A stretch of 64,000 nt of DNA from Acidiphilium sp. PA (GCF_026191915.1 NZ_JAIMBY010000002.1:248001-312000), one strand, 5' to 3'; positions 8,534 to 21,534 are shown, counted from the stretch's first letter. Notes: generated from the sequence alone by a model not told the origin. Program-made: numbers and translations.

Positions 8534-8568
8534 GCTGTCATCCCGGGCATTGCCGGCGAAAGGCTAAT

Positions 8569-9429
8569 TCAGCGGAACGCCCAGCGCAACGTCTGCGCCA
8601 CCCCGAAAGTCCCCGCCCGCACCAGCGGCCGTGCGATCACCGGATGATCCAGCCCGTGCAGCCGCCGCGCCCAGCCGGGTAGCAGATCCACCGCCGCCTG
8701 CATCGTCAACGCCTGAAACGAACCGGAGATGAACGATGTCGTCGGTTGATTCCGCAAAATCCCCATCACCGCGCGGGTCCGCTCATCATGGCGCAACCCC
8801 GGCCGCATCGCCCGCACCAGATCGCGCGCCTCACCCCGCGTGCGCGGCACCGGATCGGCACCGAGCGCAGACGCCACCACCGCCATTTCCGCGAAATACC
8901 GGTCCTGATCCACCCCCGACATGCCCGGCTCCGCATAGCGCACCCATGCATCCAGAAAACACATCGTCTCGGTCACATGCACCCAGGCGAGTAACGCCGG
9001 ATCATCCGCCGCATAGGACGTCCCATCGGGCAACACGCCGCGCACCTGGCCATGAATCCGCCGCACCCGCGCAATCACCGCTTCCGCCTCGCCCCGATCG
9101 CCATAGGTGGTCAGGGCAATGAACCGCGCCGTCCGCCGCAACCGTCCCGCCATATCGGTGCGAAACTTCGAATGATCCCACACCCCGCCCAGTACCGCTG
9201 GATGCAGCATCTGCATCATCAACCCGGCCACCCCGCCCACCATCATCGAGGTGACATCGCCATTCACCCGCCACGCCACCGCGCGCGGCCCGAACAACCC
9301 ATCCGCCCGCCGCACCACCGGCGCCTCGCCGCGCGCCCGATCGTTGAACACGGCCACCACCTTGCCGGTGATCGCCTGCTTCAAAGGCCTGGCCAGGGCC
9401 TCGACGGCGGCGGGGCCGCGCGCGCTCAT
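8569..9429 (-). CDS. MpaB-family oxygenase (DUF2236)
   Basis: About 286 aa of the ER-bound oxygenase mpaB/latex-clearing-protein-like family (DUF2236), thought to be heme b oxygenases. The diagnostic block HPAVLGGVWDHSKFRTDM with the conserved histidines is present, followed by RLRRTARFIALTTYG and a second histidine in WVHVTETMCF. I chose the ATG at 9429 (MSARGPAAVEAL); the frame is open further upstream to 9543, but that part is low-complexity and Arg/Gly-rich. The substrate is unknown. Confidence 0.85.
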   Translation of the reverse strand: MSARGPAAVEALARPLKQAITGKVVAVFNDRARGEAPVVRRADGLFGPRAVAWRVNGDVTSMMVGGVAGLMMQMLHPAVLGGVWDHSKFRTDMAGRLRRTARFIALTTYGDRGEAEAVIARVRRIHGQVRGVLPDGTSYAADDPALLAWVHVTETMCFLDAWVRYAEPGMSGVDQDRYFAEMAVVASALGADPVPRTRGEARDLVRAMRPGLRHDERTRAVMGILRNQPTTSFISGSFQALTMQAAVDLLPGWARRLHGLDHPVIARPLVRAGTFGVAQTLRWAFR

Positions 9430-9631
9430 CGGCGATCGGCCAACCGGCAGGACATCGTGCGAAACATCATCACGACCATGTGCGTCCCGCACGCCGGAAT
9501 GCAAGCGGTGCGGCCCGCGGCCAGAACCCTGCCGTTCACGCAAGCTTTATCACCGACCCGCGCCGCCCCGCTTGCAGCCACGGCCGCATTTGCGCATTCC
9601 GGCGCGCGTGTAAGACAGGAGCATTGCCACG

Positions 9632-10420
9632 GTGGGATCGCTGCGAACGTTCATGCGTCTGGACGAGGCCAGATACACCGGTGCGAAAGTACCCGACATC
9701 ACGCCATCCTTCTGGGTCGCGAAAATCCTCTCGACCGCGATGGGTGAGGCGACCTCCGATTTCCTGGTCTTCCACACCAATCCCTACCTCGCCGTGGCGG
9801 CCGGCGGCATCGGCTTCCTGGCCGCACTCGCCCTGCAGTTCAGCCTCCGCCGCCATGTGCCCGCCGTTTATTGGCTTGTCGTCGTCATGGTCAGCATATT
9901 CGGCACCATGATCGCCGATGTCATCCATGTCGTCCTCGGCGTGCCCTATACGGTATCGACCACCTTGTTCGCCGTCAGCCTCGTCGTCATTCTCTGGCTC
10001 TGGAACACGACCGAGCGGTCCCTGTCGATCCACACCATCATCACCCCCCGCCGCGAGGCGTTCTACTGGGCAACCGTCATCGCGACCTTCGCGCTCGGCA
10101 CCGCCGCGGGCGATCTCACCGCCTCGACCTTCGGCATGGGTTACCTGAACGCGGCCGTGCTGTTCTCGGCCCTGTTCGTGCTGCCCGGCATTGCCTATGT
10201 CGCGCGCGGTCTGAGCGAAGTGCCCGCGTTCTGGACCGCCTACATCCTGACCCGCCCGATGGGTGCCTCCTTCGCCGACTGGTTCGATAAACCCGTCGCC
10301 ACGTCCGGCCTCGGCTGGGGCACGCCGTCGGTATCCGCCGCGCTCACCATCGCCGTCGCGCTCGCTGTCCTCTACATCTGCGTCAATCACCAGCCCCGGG
10401 CACCCGACACGAATGCGTGA
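9632..10420 (+). CDS. COG4705-type multi-pass membrane protein
   Basis: A 262-aa integral membrane protein. It opens with KVPDITPSFWVAKILSTAMGEATSDF, the signature start of the COG4705 repeat membrane proteins, whose two halves repeat the pattern (compare FYWATVIATFALGTAAGDL). Seven or eight hydrophobic spans are visible. The function is not established. It starts with GTG at 9632 behind an AGGA; an ATG at 9653 is an alternative. It stands alone, divergent from the MpaB gene. Confidence 0.8.
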   Translation: MGSLRTFMRLDEARYTGAKVPDITPSFWVAKILSTAMGEATSDFLVFHTNPYLAVAAGGIGFLAALALQFSLRRHVPAVYWLVVVMVSIFGTMIADVIHVVLGVPYTVSTTLFAVSLVVILWLWNTTERSLSIHTIITPRREAFYWATVIATFALGTAAGDLTASTFGMGYLNAAVLFSALFVLPGIAYVARGLSEVPAFWTAYILTRPMGASFADWFDKPVATSGLGWGTPSVSAALTIAVALAVLYICVNHQPRAPDTNA

Positions 10421-10513
10421 TCGGCATCATCTGGAACGCCACCCCGGACTGCGGTAATCTTCCCGCCAGACGGAATCAGACCGTCCGCGCTCGAACACCA
10501 GAAGGGCTGCCGA

Positions 10514-11758
10514 ATGCCTGAACCAACGCAAGCCGCGCCGCTCGATCTCTCGATGTTCGACAATCTCGATCCACCGCCCGCACCGGTCCAGGCGGTAGCA
10601 ACGCTGCCCGCCGGCCCCGCCACGGCCGATGAACGGCTGCAGCCGCAGCCCCGCCTGGAACGCCTGGTCGAAATCGCCAATCTGAACCCCGATGATCTGT
10701 CCGCCGCGCAGGCTTCGGCGGCGAAAATCGATTTTCGCAACACCACCAGCCTGATGAACCATGGCGACGGCGTGCTGGCCGGCATCGCCGGTGCTTCGCG
10801 CCAGCTGCTCAGCGGCGTGCGCCTCGGTGAGGCGGGCGAGGTCGGCCGGATCGCCGCCGCGGTGATCGACGGCGTCAAAATCCTGCGCATCGCCGATCTG
10901 CAGGCCGAGGCCAGCAACGGCCAGCCCGCCCCGCGCAAGGGTATTTTCGGCAAACTGATGGGCGCCGCCGCCGATGCGCACACCGCCTTCAAGGGCTTCG
11001 CTGAAAACCGCAAGCAGTTCCTCGATCTGATGGACGCCGAACAGGCCAAGGCGCGCAAGACCAAGGCCGATCTGGCAGTGACCATCGAATTGCTCGATCA
11101 GCAGGCGCTGGCGATCCGCCAGAGCCTGCATGCGCTGAAAGTCGAGATCGCGGCCGGGCAGATCGCGATCGATCGCGGCCAGGACGAGCTCGAGGCGCTG
11201 CGGCTGCACGCGGTCGAAACCGGCGATCCGGCGGACGCGGCCGATGTCATGGAGTTCCGCGGCGCGATCGCCAATTTCCGTGGCAAGATCGCGGACATGC
11301 GCGAAGCCCTGGTCGGCTCGGCGCTGCTGATCCCGATCATCGGGCAGAACAAGCAGGCGGCCGAGACGCGCATGATGAAAATCTCCAACGGCATGCTGGT
11401 GGTCATCCCGCGCCTGATGGCGGTCGCCTCGCAGGCGGTCGTGCAGGTCGAAATCCGCCACGCGGCCGATGAGGCGGCGAAACTCGACGAGGCGAACCGC
11501 CAGATCACCCTGCTCGCCGCCAAAGGCGCGCACGAGGCGGCAACCACGGCGGCGCGCAGCCTCGGCGGCGATCAGCGGAACATCGACGTACTCGCCCAGG
11601 TCGCCGATGAATCGATCCGCACCATGAACGAGGTGATCGACATCGAACGCGAAATCGCCGCCGGCGATCGCGAGCGCGAGGCCAAGCTCGCCGATGCCCG
11701 CAACCGGCTGGTCAAGGGCATGCAGAGCGTCAACCAGCGCGCGGTCGCGCAACCATGA
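10514..11758 (+). CDS. TelA-family toxic anion resistance protein
   Basis: A 414-aa protein of the TelA/KlaA family (PF05816), linked to tellurite and other anion or envelope stress. After a Pro/Ala-rich N-terminus of about 75 residues come the long coiled-coil helices typical of the family, with ENRKQFLDLMDAEQAKAR, LLIPIIGQNKQAAETRMM and the C-terminal IRTMNEVIDIEREIAAGDRE. It is cytosolic, with no signal or membrane segment. It is the first of four rightward genes; its stop overlaps the next start by 4 bp. Confidence 0.9.
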   Translation: MPEPTQAAPLDLSMFDNLDPPPAPVQAVATLPAGPATADERLQPQPRLERLVEIANLNPDDLSAAQASAAKIDFRNTTSLMNHGDGVLAGIAGASRQLLSGVRLGEAGEVGRIAAAVIDGVKILRIADLQAEASNGQPAPRKGIFGKLMGAAADAHTAFKGFAENRKQFLDLMDAEQAKARKTKADLAVTIELLDQQALAIRQSLHALKVEIAAGQIAIDRGQDELEALRLHAVETGDPADAADVMEFRGAIANFRGKIADMREALVGSALLIPIIGQNKQAAETRMMKISNGMLVVIPRLMAVASQAVVQVEIRHAADEAAKLDEANRQITLLAAKGAHEAATTAARSLGGDQRNIDVLAQVADESIRTMNEVIDIEREIAAGDREREAKLADARNRLVKGMQSVNQRAVAQP

Positions 11759-12138
11759 GCGCCAGCCCCGATTTCGATACCCAGGCGGCATGGCTGCGGC
11801 GCTTCACCGCCGATGCCGAGAGCAATCTGAACGCCTTCGCCCAGCGGCTGCGCGAAGCGATGCCGGACCGCGTGACCCTATTGGAATCCAAGGGATTATT
11901 CGCCCGCAAGGCCACGCTGACCGGCCTCGCGGTGCGGATGGATGAACATGTCTACACCCTGAAAATCGACCATGGCCGCCTGAAGGCGAGCATCGCGATG
12001 GAAGTCCGCGGCATCACGCTGAACACCCGCGAGGTCGATCCCGGCACCTGGTTCGCGCAACTGGCGCAGGAGACCGAAAAAGCCTCCGCCCATGCCCGCA
12101 GCCTCAGCCAGTCGATCAGCGCCTTCATGGCCTCATGA
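11755..12138 (+). CDS. hypothetical protein in TelA/YbjQ operon
   Basis: A 127-aa soluble protein with no family I recognise. The N-terminus (FDTQAAWLRRFTADAESNLNA) is helical, the centre looks like an alternating beta sheet (KATLTGLAVRMDEHVYTLKI), and the C-terminus is again a helix. The 4-bp ATGA overlap with telA and the 19-bp gap to the next gene place it firmly in the operon, so it is probably an accessory to the TelA/YbjQ module. Confidence 0.8.
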   Translation: MSASPDFDTQAAWLRRFTADAESNLNAFAQRLREAMPDRVTLLESKGLFARKATLTGLAVRMDEHVYTLKIDHGRLKASIAMEVRGITLNTREVDPGTWFAQLAQETEKASAHARSLSQSISAFMAS

Positions 12139-12157
12139 CAAGGAAAGCAGCCTGATC

Positions 12158-13081
12158 ATGGGCCTGTTCGATCGCTTCAGAAAATCGCCGGATGCCGCCG
12201 CCCGGGAAGCCGCGACGGCGCATCGCCAGGCCGATATCATGATGAATCTGCGGGCAGGGCGGGTGCCGACCAGCACGCTCGAACGCCTGCAGGGCGCCAG
12301 CCGCGGTACCGTGCCCTGGACCGCGACGATGTCGCCCGCCGAACTGCTGATCACCCGCTCGCACGGCATCCGCCCGATCGCCTCGGTCTCGGCCACCTGC
12401 TGGCTGCATTACGGCTGGTCCTGGACGCTCGGCCACGCCGAGGGCTGGAACAAGGCGCTGGCCCGCCTGCGCGAGGAAGCGCGCATCGCCGGCGCCAACG
12501 CCGTGCTCGATGTCAAGATGCGCACGATCCCGATGGATATCGAAGCCAGCATGGATTTCACCCTGGTCGGCACCGCGGTGAAAATCGACGGTCTGCCCCC
12601 CAGCGCCGAGCCGGTGATCGCCACGGTCCCCGCGCTCGAATTCGTCAAGCTGCTCGAAGCCGACGTGGTCGCAACCGGCATCGCGATCGGCGCGCATTAC
12701 GAATGGATGAGCGACTGGCGCGGCGCCACCAACCAGCGCTGGATGGGCAATACCGAGTCCACCGCCCTGTCGAATTTATGGGAAGACGTGCGCCGCCGCG
12801 CCCACGCCGACCTGCGCCAGAGCGCGCGCGGCCAGGGCAACGGCGTGCTCGCCCACATCAATTTCAGCGAGATGTTCGAGCAGGAAGGCGGCGAGAACCA
12901 GCCCAAGCAATATCTCGCCCGCCACATCGTGATCGCCACCACGGTCGATGCAAGGCGCGGCACGCCGATCCCGCACGAGATCAAAATGGTGGTCGACATG
13001 CACCAGGGCGCCACGCCGCTGACCGGCACGGCGCGCCATCACCAATCCTATGCCACCAACGATCAGGACGGAGCGATCTGA
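12158..13081 (+). CDS. YbjQ-like (heavy-metal-binding-domain) protein, two copies of the domain
   Basis: A 307-aa cytosolic protein. Two YbjQ/UPF0145-like units can be read: residues ~55-160 (ELLITRSHGIRPIASVSATC, then EARIAGANAVLDVKMRT and DFTLVGTAVKI) and residues ~175-285 (VATGIAIGAHYEWMSDW, then GVLAHINF and RHIVIATTVDA). I start it at 12158 (MGLFDRFRK), a typical start for this family. It lies between the small operon gene and a second two-domain YbjQ protein 1 bp downstream. The family pentamerises in known structures; metal binding is inferred, not shown. Confidence 0.85.
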   Translation: MGLFDRFRKSPDAAAREAATAHRQADIMMNLRAGRVPTSTLERLQGASRGTVPWTATMSPAELLITRSHGIRPIASVSATCWLHYGWSWTLGHAEGWNKALARLREEARIAGANAVLDVKMRTIPMDIEASMDFTLVGTAVKIDGLPPSAEPVIATVPALEFVKLLEADVVATGIAIGAHYEWMSDWRGATNQRWMGNTESTALSNLWEDVRRRAHADLRQSARGQGNGVLAHINFSEMFEQEGGENQPKQYLARHIVIATTVDARRGTPIPHEIKMVVDMHQGATPLTGTARHHQSYATNDQDGAI

Positions 13082-13082
13082 C

Positions 13083-13910
13083 ATGCCCGACGACACCAAC
13101 GGCGCCATACCGGTCCACGCCAGGGAACGCCTGAAAGGGCTGCGCTCCTCGCTGCACTCGTCGGGGGTGTTCACCTCCGATTTCAGCGTCAATGAATTCC
13201 TGCTGGTGCGCAAGGCGGGGTTCGAGCCGATCGGCCTGTGCGTTGGCACCTGCGTCTATCATGTCGGCGTGCAGTACGGCAGCTGGTCGAAGAACCAGGA
13301 AATGGATGTGCTCTCCAAGGCGATGTATCACGCCCGCGAGCTTGCAATGTCGCGGATGCGCGCCGAAGCCGGCGCCATGGGGGCGGATGGCATCGTCGGC
13401 GTCAAACTCACGATCAAGCGGCTGGAGTGGGACGAGCATCTGCTCGAATTCATCGCCATCGGCACCGGCGTCGTCCATGGCGAGGGCCACAAGGGGTTCC
13501 GCGCGCATGACGGCGGGCCGTTCACCTCCGATCTGTCGGGGCAGGATTTCTGGTCGCTGCTGCACGCCGGCTACCGGCCGGTCGAAATGGTGATGGGCTC
13601 ATGCGTCTATCACGTCGCCCATCGCGGCGCGCTCGCCTCGCTCGCCCGCGCGGGCCAGAACGTCGAGCTCGAAAACTTCACCTCCGCCATGTACGAGGCG
13701 CGGGAAATCGCGGTCGAGCGGATGCAGTTCGAAGCCGCGGCGGCGAAGGCGGAAGGCGTCGTCGGCGTCGATATCCACGAGGGCAGCCACGGCTGGCAGA
13801 GCCACGTCATCGAGTTCTTCGCGATCGGCACCGCCGTGCTGCCGCTCGATCAGGAAATCGCGCCCGAGAAAATCGCCGACCCGATCATGGTGCTGTCGAT
13901 CAACGATTGA
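13083..13910 (+). CDS. YbjQ-like (heavy-metal-binding-domain) protein, tandem domains
   Basis: A 275-aa protein with two clearly repeated halves. Each begins FTSDxS, contains a G-x-CVYHV motif (VGTCVYHV and MGSCVYHV), a helix ending in AEAGAMGADGIVGV or AAAAKAEGVVGVD, and a strand closing in EFIAIGTGV or EFFAIGTAV. These are YbjQ/UPF0145-type units with a conserved cysteine-histidine pair that could bind metal. The ATG at 13083 lies one base after the previous stop. It ends the operon, facing ligA across a short tandem repeat. Confidence 0.87.
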   Translation: MPDDTNGAIPVHARERLKGLRSSLHSSGVFTSDFSVNEFLLVRKAGFEPIGLCVGTCVYHVGVQYGSWSKNQEMDVLSKAMYHARELAMSRMRAEAGAMGADGIVGVKLTIKRLEWDEHLLEFIAIGTGVVHGEGHKGFRAHDGGPFTSDLSGQDFWSLLHAGYRPVEMVMGSCVYHVAHRGALASLARAGQNVELENFTSAMYEAREIAVERMQFEAAAAKAEGVVGVDIHEGSHGWQSHVIEFFAIGTAVLPLDQEIAPEKIADPIMVLSIND

Positions 13911-13919
13911 CGATCAGTG

Positions 13920-14009
13920 ATTGACCATCAGCGATCGACGCGCAGCCGCATCGACCATCAGCGATCGGCGCGCGTCCGCATTGACCATCAGCGATCGGCG
14001 CGCATCCGC
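13920..14009. repeat. 30-bp tandem repeat, three units
   Basis: Three head-to-tail units of exactly 30 bp (13920-13949, 13950-13979, 13980-14009), each with GACCATCAGCGATCG followed by RCGCGC and CCGC, differing at only a few positions. A decayed partial unit precedes them. They fill the gap between the convergent YbjQ and ligA genes. There are no spacers, so this is not CRISPR. Confidence 0.9.
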
Positions 14010-14020
14010 GCGGGCACGCG

Positions 14021-17709
<3,689 letters not shown>

Positions 17710-17727
17710 GGCGTGGCTGCGCCCCGG

Positions 17728-18645
17728 TCAGAGCAGCCCGAACAGGAACCCGCCGGAGCGTTTCGGCTTGGCGACCCCGTTCAGCAGATCATGCGCGCCG
17801 AGCTTGTTGTAGGCATCCTGATACCAGCGCGACCCCGGATAATTATAGCCGAGCACCGCGGCGGTGCGCAGCGCCTCCTTGGTCAAGCCGAGATCGAGAT
17901 AGCACTCGGTCAGCCGTTCCAGCGCTTCGGGGACGAAAGTCGTCGTCTGATACTGCTGGACCACTTCCTGATATTTGGTCACCGCGGCGGCATACAGGTT
18001 CTGCCGCTCATAGAACCGGCCGATCGACATTTCATGCCCCGCCAGGCGGTTCTGCGCCAGCCGGAGCTTCACCCGCGCATCGCGCGCATAGGCGCTGTTG
18101 GGAAACCGCGTCACGACATCCTGCAACGCCTGCACCGCTTCGAGCGTGAAGGTCTGGTCGTGCTGCACGCCCTCGATCTGCTCGTAATAGCACAGCGCGC
18201 GCAGGTAATAGGCATAGGCCGCATCGGGGCTGGCCGGGTGCAACTGAATGAAGCGGTTGAGCGCGCCCACCGCGCTGTCGAAATTCTGCCGGCGGAATTC
18301 GGCATACCCGTGCAGCAACTCGGCATGGGTGGCCCAGGTCGAATACGGGTAATTGACCTCGACCTCGTTGAACGCATCGGAGGCTTTTTTATTCTCGCCC
18401 TTCTGCAGATAGGCGATGCCGTTGGCATAGAGCGTGCCGGCCGGCGGTAATGCCGCCGATTTCTCTGGCTTGCCCTGGTCACCGGTATGGGCATGGCCGC
18501 CGCCGAAAATCCCGCAGCCGCCGAGCGTGAGCGGGGCGAGCAGCCAAAGCAACGCCAGCCGTGGGCGGTGTTTGCGGGCCGGCGAGGGCACCTGCATGGC
18601 GGGGTGCGGGGCGGGCGGAACGGTCTTTGGGTGCGCGTGCGTCAT
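17728..18645 (-). CDS. bamD: outer membrane assembly lipoprotein BamD
   Basis: The lipoprotein of the BAM complex that inserts beta-barrel proteins. A hydrophobic signal ends in the lipobox LTLGGC, followed by TPR-like repeats (NGIAYLQKGENKKASDAFNE, LLHGYAEFRRQNFDSA and so on) over about 230 residues. Two starts are possible: 18645 (305 aa) or 18597 (289 aa); the latter gives a more normal 27-residue signal before the lipid-modified Cys28. It is transcribed ahead of recN and ligA. Confidence 0.95.
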   Translation of the reverse strand: MTHAHPKTVPPAPHPAMQVPSPARKHRPRLALLWLLAPLTLGGCGIFGGGHAHTGDQGKPEKSAALPPAGTLYANGIAYLQKGENKKASDAFNEVEVNYPYSTWATHAELLHGYAEFRRQNFDSAVGALNRFIQLHPASPDAAYAYYLRALCYYEQIEGVQHDQTFTLEAVQALQDVVTRFPNSAYARDARVKLRLAQNRLAGHEMSIGRFYERQNLYAAAVTKYQEVVQQYQTTTFVPEALERLTECYLDLGLTKEALRTAAVLGYNYPGSRWYQDAYNKLGAHDLLNGVAKPKRSGGFLFGLL

Positions 18646-18826
18646 CGGGCCGGGCTTATAGCATGTGATTCGCTTGCGCGAAGCCTCCGGCGCGACACTT
18701 GTGCCGATCGGCCCGGCCGCGCCGCCCATCCTGCGCCGCATTTGCGGACCAAACCCCGCCAAACCACACGGAGGGATTTGATCCGAACCCCCAATCTGGC
18801 TACGACACCGGCGGGAAGGAGCGTCG

Positions 18827-19735
18827 ATGCCGCCAGGAACAACCATCACCCGTCGCGCCGCCATCGGCCTTGCGCTCGCGCTCGCGGGACCAATCGGGGC
18901 CCGCGCCGCCGCGCCGATCCGCGCGCTCGGCCTCGAAAACCAGTATGCGGATGTCATCCGCCAGATCGGCGGCCCCTATGTCAGCGTCGGCGCGGTCGAA
19001 TCCAACCCCAATATCGACCCGCATGAATTCGAAGTCAGCCCGCTGGTTGCGCGCCAGATCGCCCGGGCGGCGCTGGTGGTCGAAAACGGGCTCGGCTACG
19101 ATAATTGGGCCAACAAGATCATGGCCGCCGTACCCAACCCGCGGCGCCGCGTGATCGACGTGCAGCATCTGCTCGGGCTGCCGGACAGCACGCCCAACCC
19201 GCATCTGTGGTACGCCCCCGCGACCATGCCGAAACTCGCCCAGGCGATCGCCGCCGCGCTCGCCGCCATCGATCCGGCGCACGCCGCCGCTTTCCACGCC
19301 AACGCCCAACGCTTCATCGCCGCACTCGCCCCCTGGAACGCCGCGATCGCCGCGTTCAAGGCGCGCTACCCCGCCACACCGGTCGCGGTGACCGAACCGG
19401 TGGCCGATGCCCTGCTGCAGGCGATGGGCATGCGGATCGAAACCCCGTTCACCCTCCAGGCCGCGATCATGAACGGCACCGATCCGTCACCGCAGGACGT
19501 CGCGACCCAGAACGCCCTGTTCACCGGCCACAAGGTCAAACTGTTCGTCTACAACCACCAGGTCACCGACCCGCTGACCGCCTCGTTCCTCGATCTCGCC
19601 CGCCGGAACCACATCCCCGTCGTCGGGGTCTATGAGACGATGCCGACGCCGGGCTATACCTACCAGTCATGGATGCTGGCGGAAGTTCGGGCGATGCAGC
19701 GGGCGGTTTCGGGGCGCGCGATGGTCACGAAGTAG
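18827..19735 (+). CDS. zinc/manganese ABC transporter substrate-binding protein
   Basis: A 302-aa periplasmic cluster A-I binding protein of the ZnuA/TroA type. A twin-arginine-like signal (ITRRAAIGLALALA) ends near residue 27 (GARAAAP). Metal ligands are visible as His66 in DPHEFEV, a histidine in NPHLWY and an acidic ligand in VGVYETMPT. No His-rich loop is present, so zinc and manganese cannot be told apart. The genes for the ATPase and two permeases follow, but a dispersed repeat separates them from this one. Confidence 0.9.
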   Translation: MPPGTTITRRAAIGLALALAGPIGARAAAPIRALGLENQYADVIRQIGGPYVSVGAVESNPNIDPHEFEVSPLVARQIARAALVVENGLGYDNWANKIMAAVPNPRRRVIDVQHLLGLPDSTPNPHLWYAPATMPKLAQAIAAALAAIDPAHAAAFHANAQRFIAALAPWNAAIAAFKARYPATPVAVTEPVADALLQAMGMRIETPFTLQAAIMNGTDPSPQDVATQNALFTGHKVKLFVYNHQVTDPLTASFLDLARRNHIPVVGVYETMPTPGYTYQSWMLAEVRAMQRAVSGRAMVTK

Positions 19736-19737
19736 GG

Positions 19738-19867
19738 AAGGGTTCTTTTTTGAAAAAAAGAACCAAAAAACTTTCATTCGCCAAGTCCGGAGGCACGACA
19801 ACGCCAAAGCCCCAGGCCCAGACTCCCAGAAGTTTTTTGCTACTTTTTTTCAAAAAAGTAGTCTTTC
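19738..19867. repeat. dispersed hairpin-ended repeat, copy C
   Basis: The left end starts 3 bp after the binding-protein stop (GGTTCTTTTTTG hairpin, then CAAAAAACTTT). The right end at 19829-19867 has AGAAGTTTTTTGCTAC and a second hairpin. The core is a little longer and more diverged than in copies A and D. It fills the whole gap between the binding-protein and ATPase genes of one transporter. Confidence 0.85.
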
Positions 19868-19873
19868 TTTAAT

Positions 19874-20665
19874 ATGCTCACCCTATCCTCCATCTCAGTC
19901 GCCTTCGCCGGCCGCACCATCCTGCACAACGTCGATTTCACCCTGGCGCAAGGCTCCTTCTGCGGCTTGATCGGCTCGAACGGATCGGGCAAGACCACAC
20001 TGCTGCGCACCATTCTCGGCCTCGTGAAGCCGGATCGCGGCACGGTGGACACCGGCGGTCATGAAATCGGCTACGTGCCGCAAAAAATCCAGCTCGACCC
20101 GTTCATGCCGCTGCGCGCGCGCGATGTGGTGGCTCTGGGGCTCGATGGCAATCGCTTCGGCCTGCCGCTGCCCTCCGCCGCGCGCCGCCGCACGGTCGAT
20201 GCCATGCTGACCGCGGTCGATGCCACCGGCTTTGCCGACCGCCGGGTGGGCGACCTGTCGGGCGGCCAGCAGCAGCGCATCATGATCGCGCACGCGCTGG
20301 TCCGCCGCCCGAAACTCCTCCTGCTCGATGAACCGCTCGCCAATCTCGACCTGCGCAGCGTGGCCGAGGTGGTATCCCTGCTGCACACCCTGTCGTTCGA
20401 ACAGCGGATCACCGTGCTGCTCTCGGCGCACGACATGAACCCGCTGCTGCCGGTGATGGACCGCATCGTCTACCTCGCCAACGGCAGCTCGGTCAGCGGC
20501 ACGGTGGGGGAGGTGGTGCGCGGCGCGGTGCTCAGCCGGCTCTACGGCTACCACATCGACGTCATCCGCGTGCACGGCCGCGTCCTGGTGGTCGCAGCCG
20601 GCGGCGAGGACGCGCTGGACGCCGATGCCGCCTGCGAGCCCGTGCATGTCACCCAGATCCGCTGA
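19874..20665 (+). CDS. zinc/manganese ABC transporter ATP-binding protein
   Basis: A 263-aa ZnuC-type ATPase with Walker A GSNGSGKTT, signature LSGGQQQR, Walker B LLLLDEPLANLD and the switch histidine in LSAHDMN. It powers import with the two downstream permeases; the next gene starts 6 bp after its stop. The ATG at 19874 lies 6 bp beyond repeat copy C, so the ribosome site must sit in or at the edge of that element. Confidence 0.93.
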   Translation: MLTLSSISVAFAGRTILHNVDFTLAQGSFCGLIGSNGSGKTTLLRTILGLVKPDRGTVDTGGHEIGYVPQKIQLDPFMPLRARDVVALGLDGNRFGLPLPSAARRRTVDAMLTAVDATGFADRRVGDLSGGQQQRIMIAHALVRRPKLLLLDEPLANLDLRSVAEVVSLLHTLSFEQRITVLLSAHDMNPLLPVMDRIVYLANGSSVSGTVGEVVRGAVLSRLYGYHIDVIRVHGRVLVVAAGGEDALDADAACEPVHVTQIR

Positions 20666-20671
20666 CACGGC

Positions 20672-21532
20672 ATGATCGGGGCCGCCTTCTTCACCAACGG
20701 CCCGGTGCAGGTCGCCCTGATCATCGGCGGCGGCGCCGCACTGGTCTCCGCCGTGGTCGGCGTGTTCACCGTGCTGCGCGGCCAGTCCTTCGCGGGTCAC
20801 GCCCTGGCCGATATCAGCAGCGCCGGCGGCTCGGCCGCCCTGCTGTTCGGCATTCGCCCGCTGGCCGGCTTTCTCGCGATGGCCGCCCTCGGCGCCGGCG
20901 GCATGGAAGCGATCGGCGCGCGCCAGATCCGCGAGCGCGATCTGGTCACCGGCATCGTGCTCGGCGCGGGGCTCGGCGTCACCGCCCTGCTGCTCTATCT
21001 CGACATGACCACCACCAGCGCCTCCGGTGCCGCCAATACCGTCATGTTCGGCTCGATGTTCGCCATCGCACCCGCCACCATCCCGCTCGCCCTCGGCGTC
21101 GGCCTCCTCGCCCTGGCAATGACCGCCGCCCTTTACCGCCCGCTGCTGCTGATCGCGATCGACCCCGACCTCGCCGCCATCCGTGGCATCGATCCCCGCC
21201 TGATCGGCCTCGCTCACCTGCTCGTCCTCGCGATCGCGGTGGCCCTCTCGGCGATGACGATCGGCGCCATCCTCTCGACCGCCCTGCTGATCGGCCCGGC
21301 GGCGGCTTCCCTGCGCCTCGCAACCCGGCCCGGCACCGCGATCCTGATCGCCGTGGCGATCGGCCTCAGCGCCACCTGGGGCGGCATCGCGCTCGCCTAC
21401 GACAGTTTCTACTGGACCCCCGGCCACGGCTGGCCGGTCAGCGTCTTCGTGGTGATGATCGTGCTCGCCGCCTACCTCGCCGCCGGCCCGCTCGGCAGCG
21501 CGCTCGCGCGGCGGCGGATGGCAAGGTCCTGA
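20672..21532 (+). CDS. zinc/manganese ABC transporter permease (first)
   Basis: A 286-aa ABC-3 family inner-membrane permease with about eight hydrophobic spans. The family's sequence GQSFAGHALADISSAGGSAA follows the second span, and a conserved cytoplasmic loop AAIRGIDPRLIG precedes the last ones. It is followed after 2 bp by a second permease, so the channel is probably a heterodimer. Confidence 0.9.
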   Translation: MIGAAFFTNGPVQVALIIGGGAALVSAVVGVFTVLRGQSFAGHALADISSAGGSAALLFGIRPLAGFLAMAALGAGGMEAIGARQIRERDLVTGIVLGAGLGVTALLLYLDMTTTSASGAANTVMFGSMFAIAPATIPLALGVGLLALAMTAALYRPLLLIAIDPDLAAIRGIDPRLIGLAHLLVLAIAVALSAMTIGAILSTALLIGPAAASLRLATRPGTAILIAVAIGLSATWGGIALAYDSFYWTPGHGWPVSVFVVMIVLAAYLAAGPLGSALARRRMARS

Positions 21533-21534
21533 GC

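Noticed and set aside
13920-14009. CRISPR-like short repeats
   Set aside because: The units are directly adjacent with no spacers and no cas genes are near.
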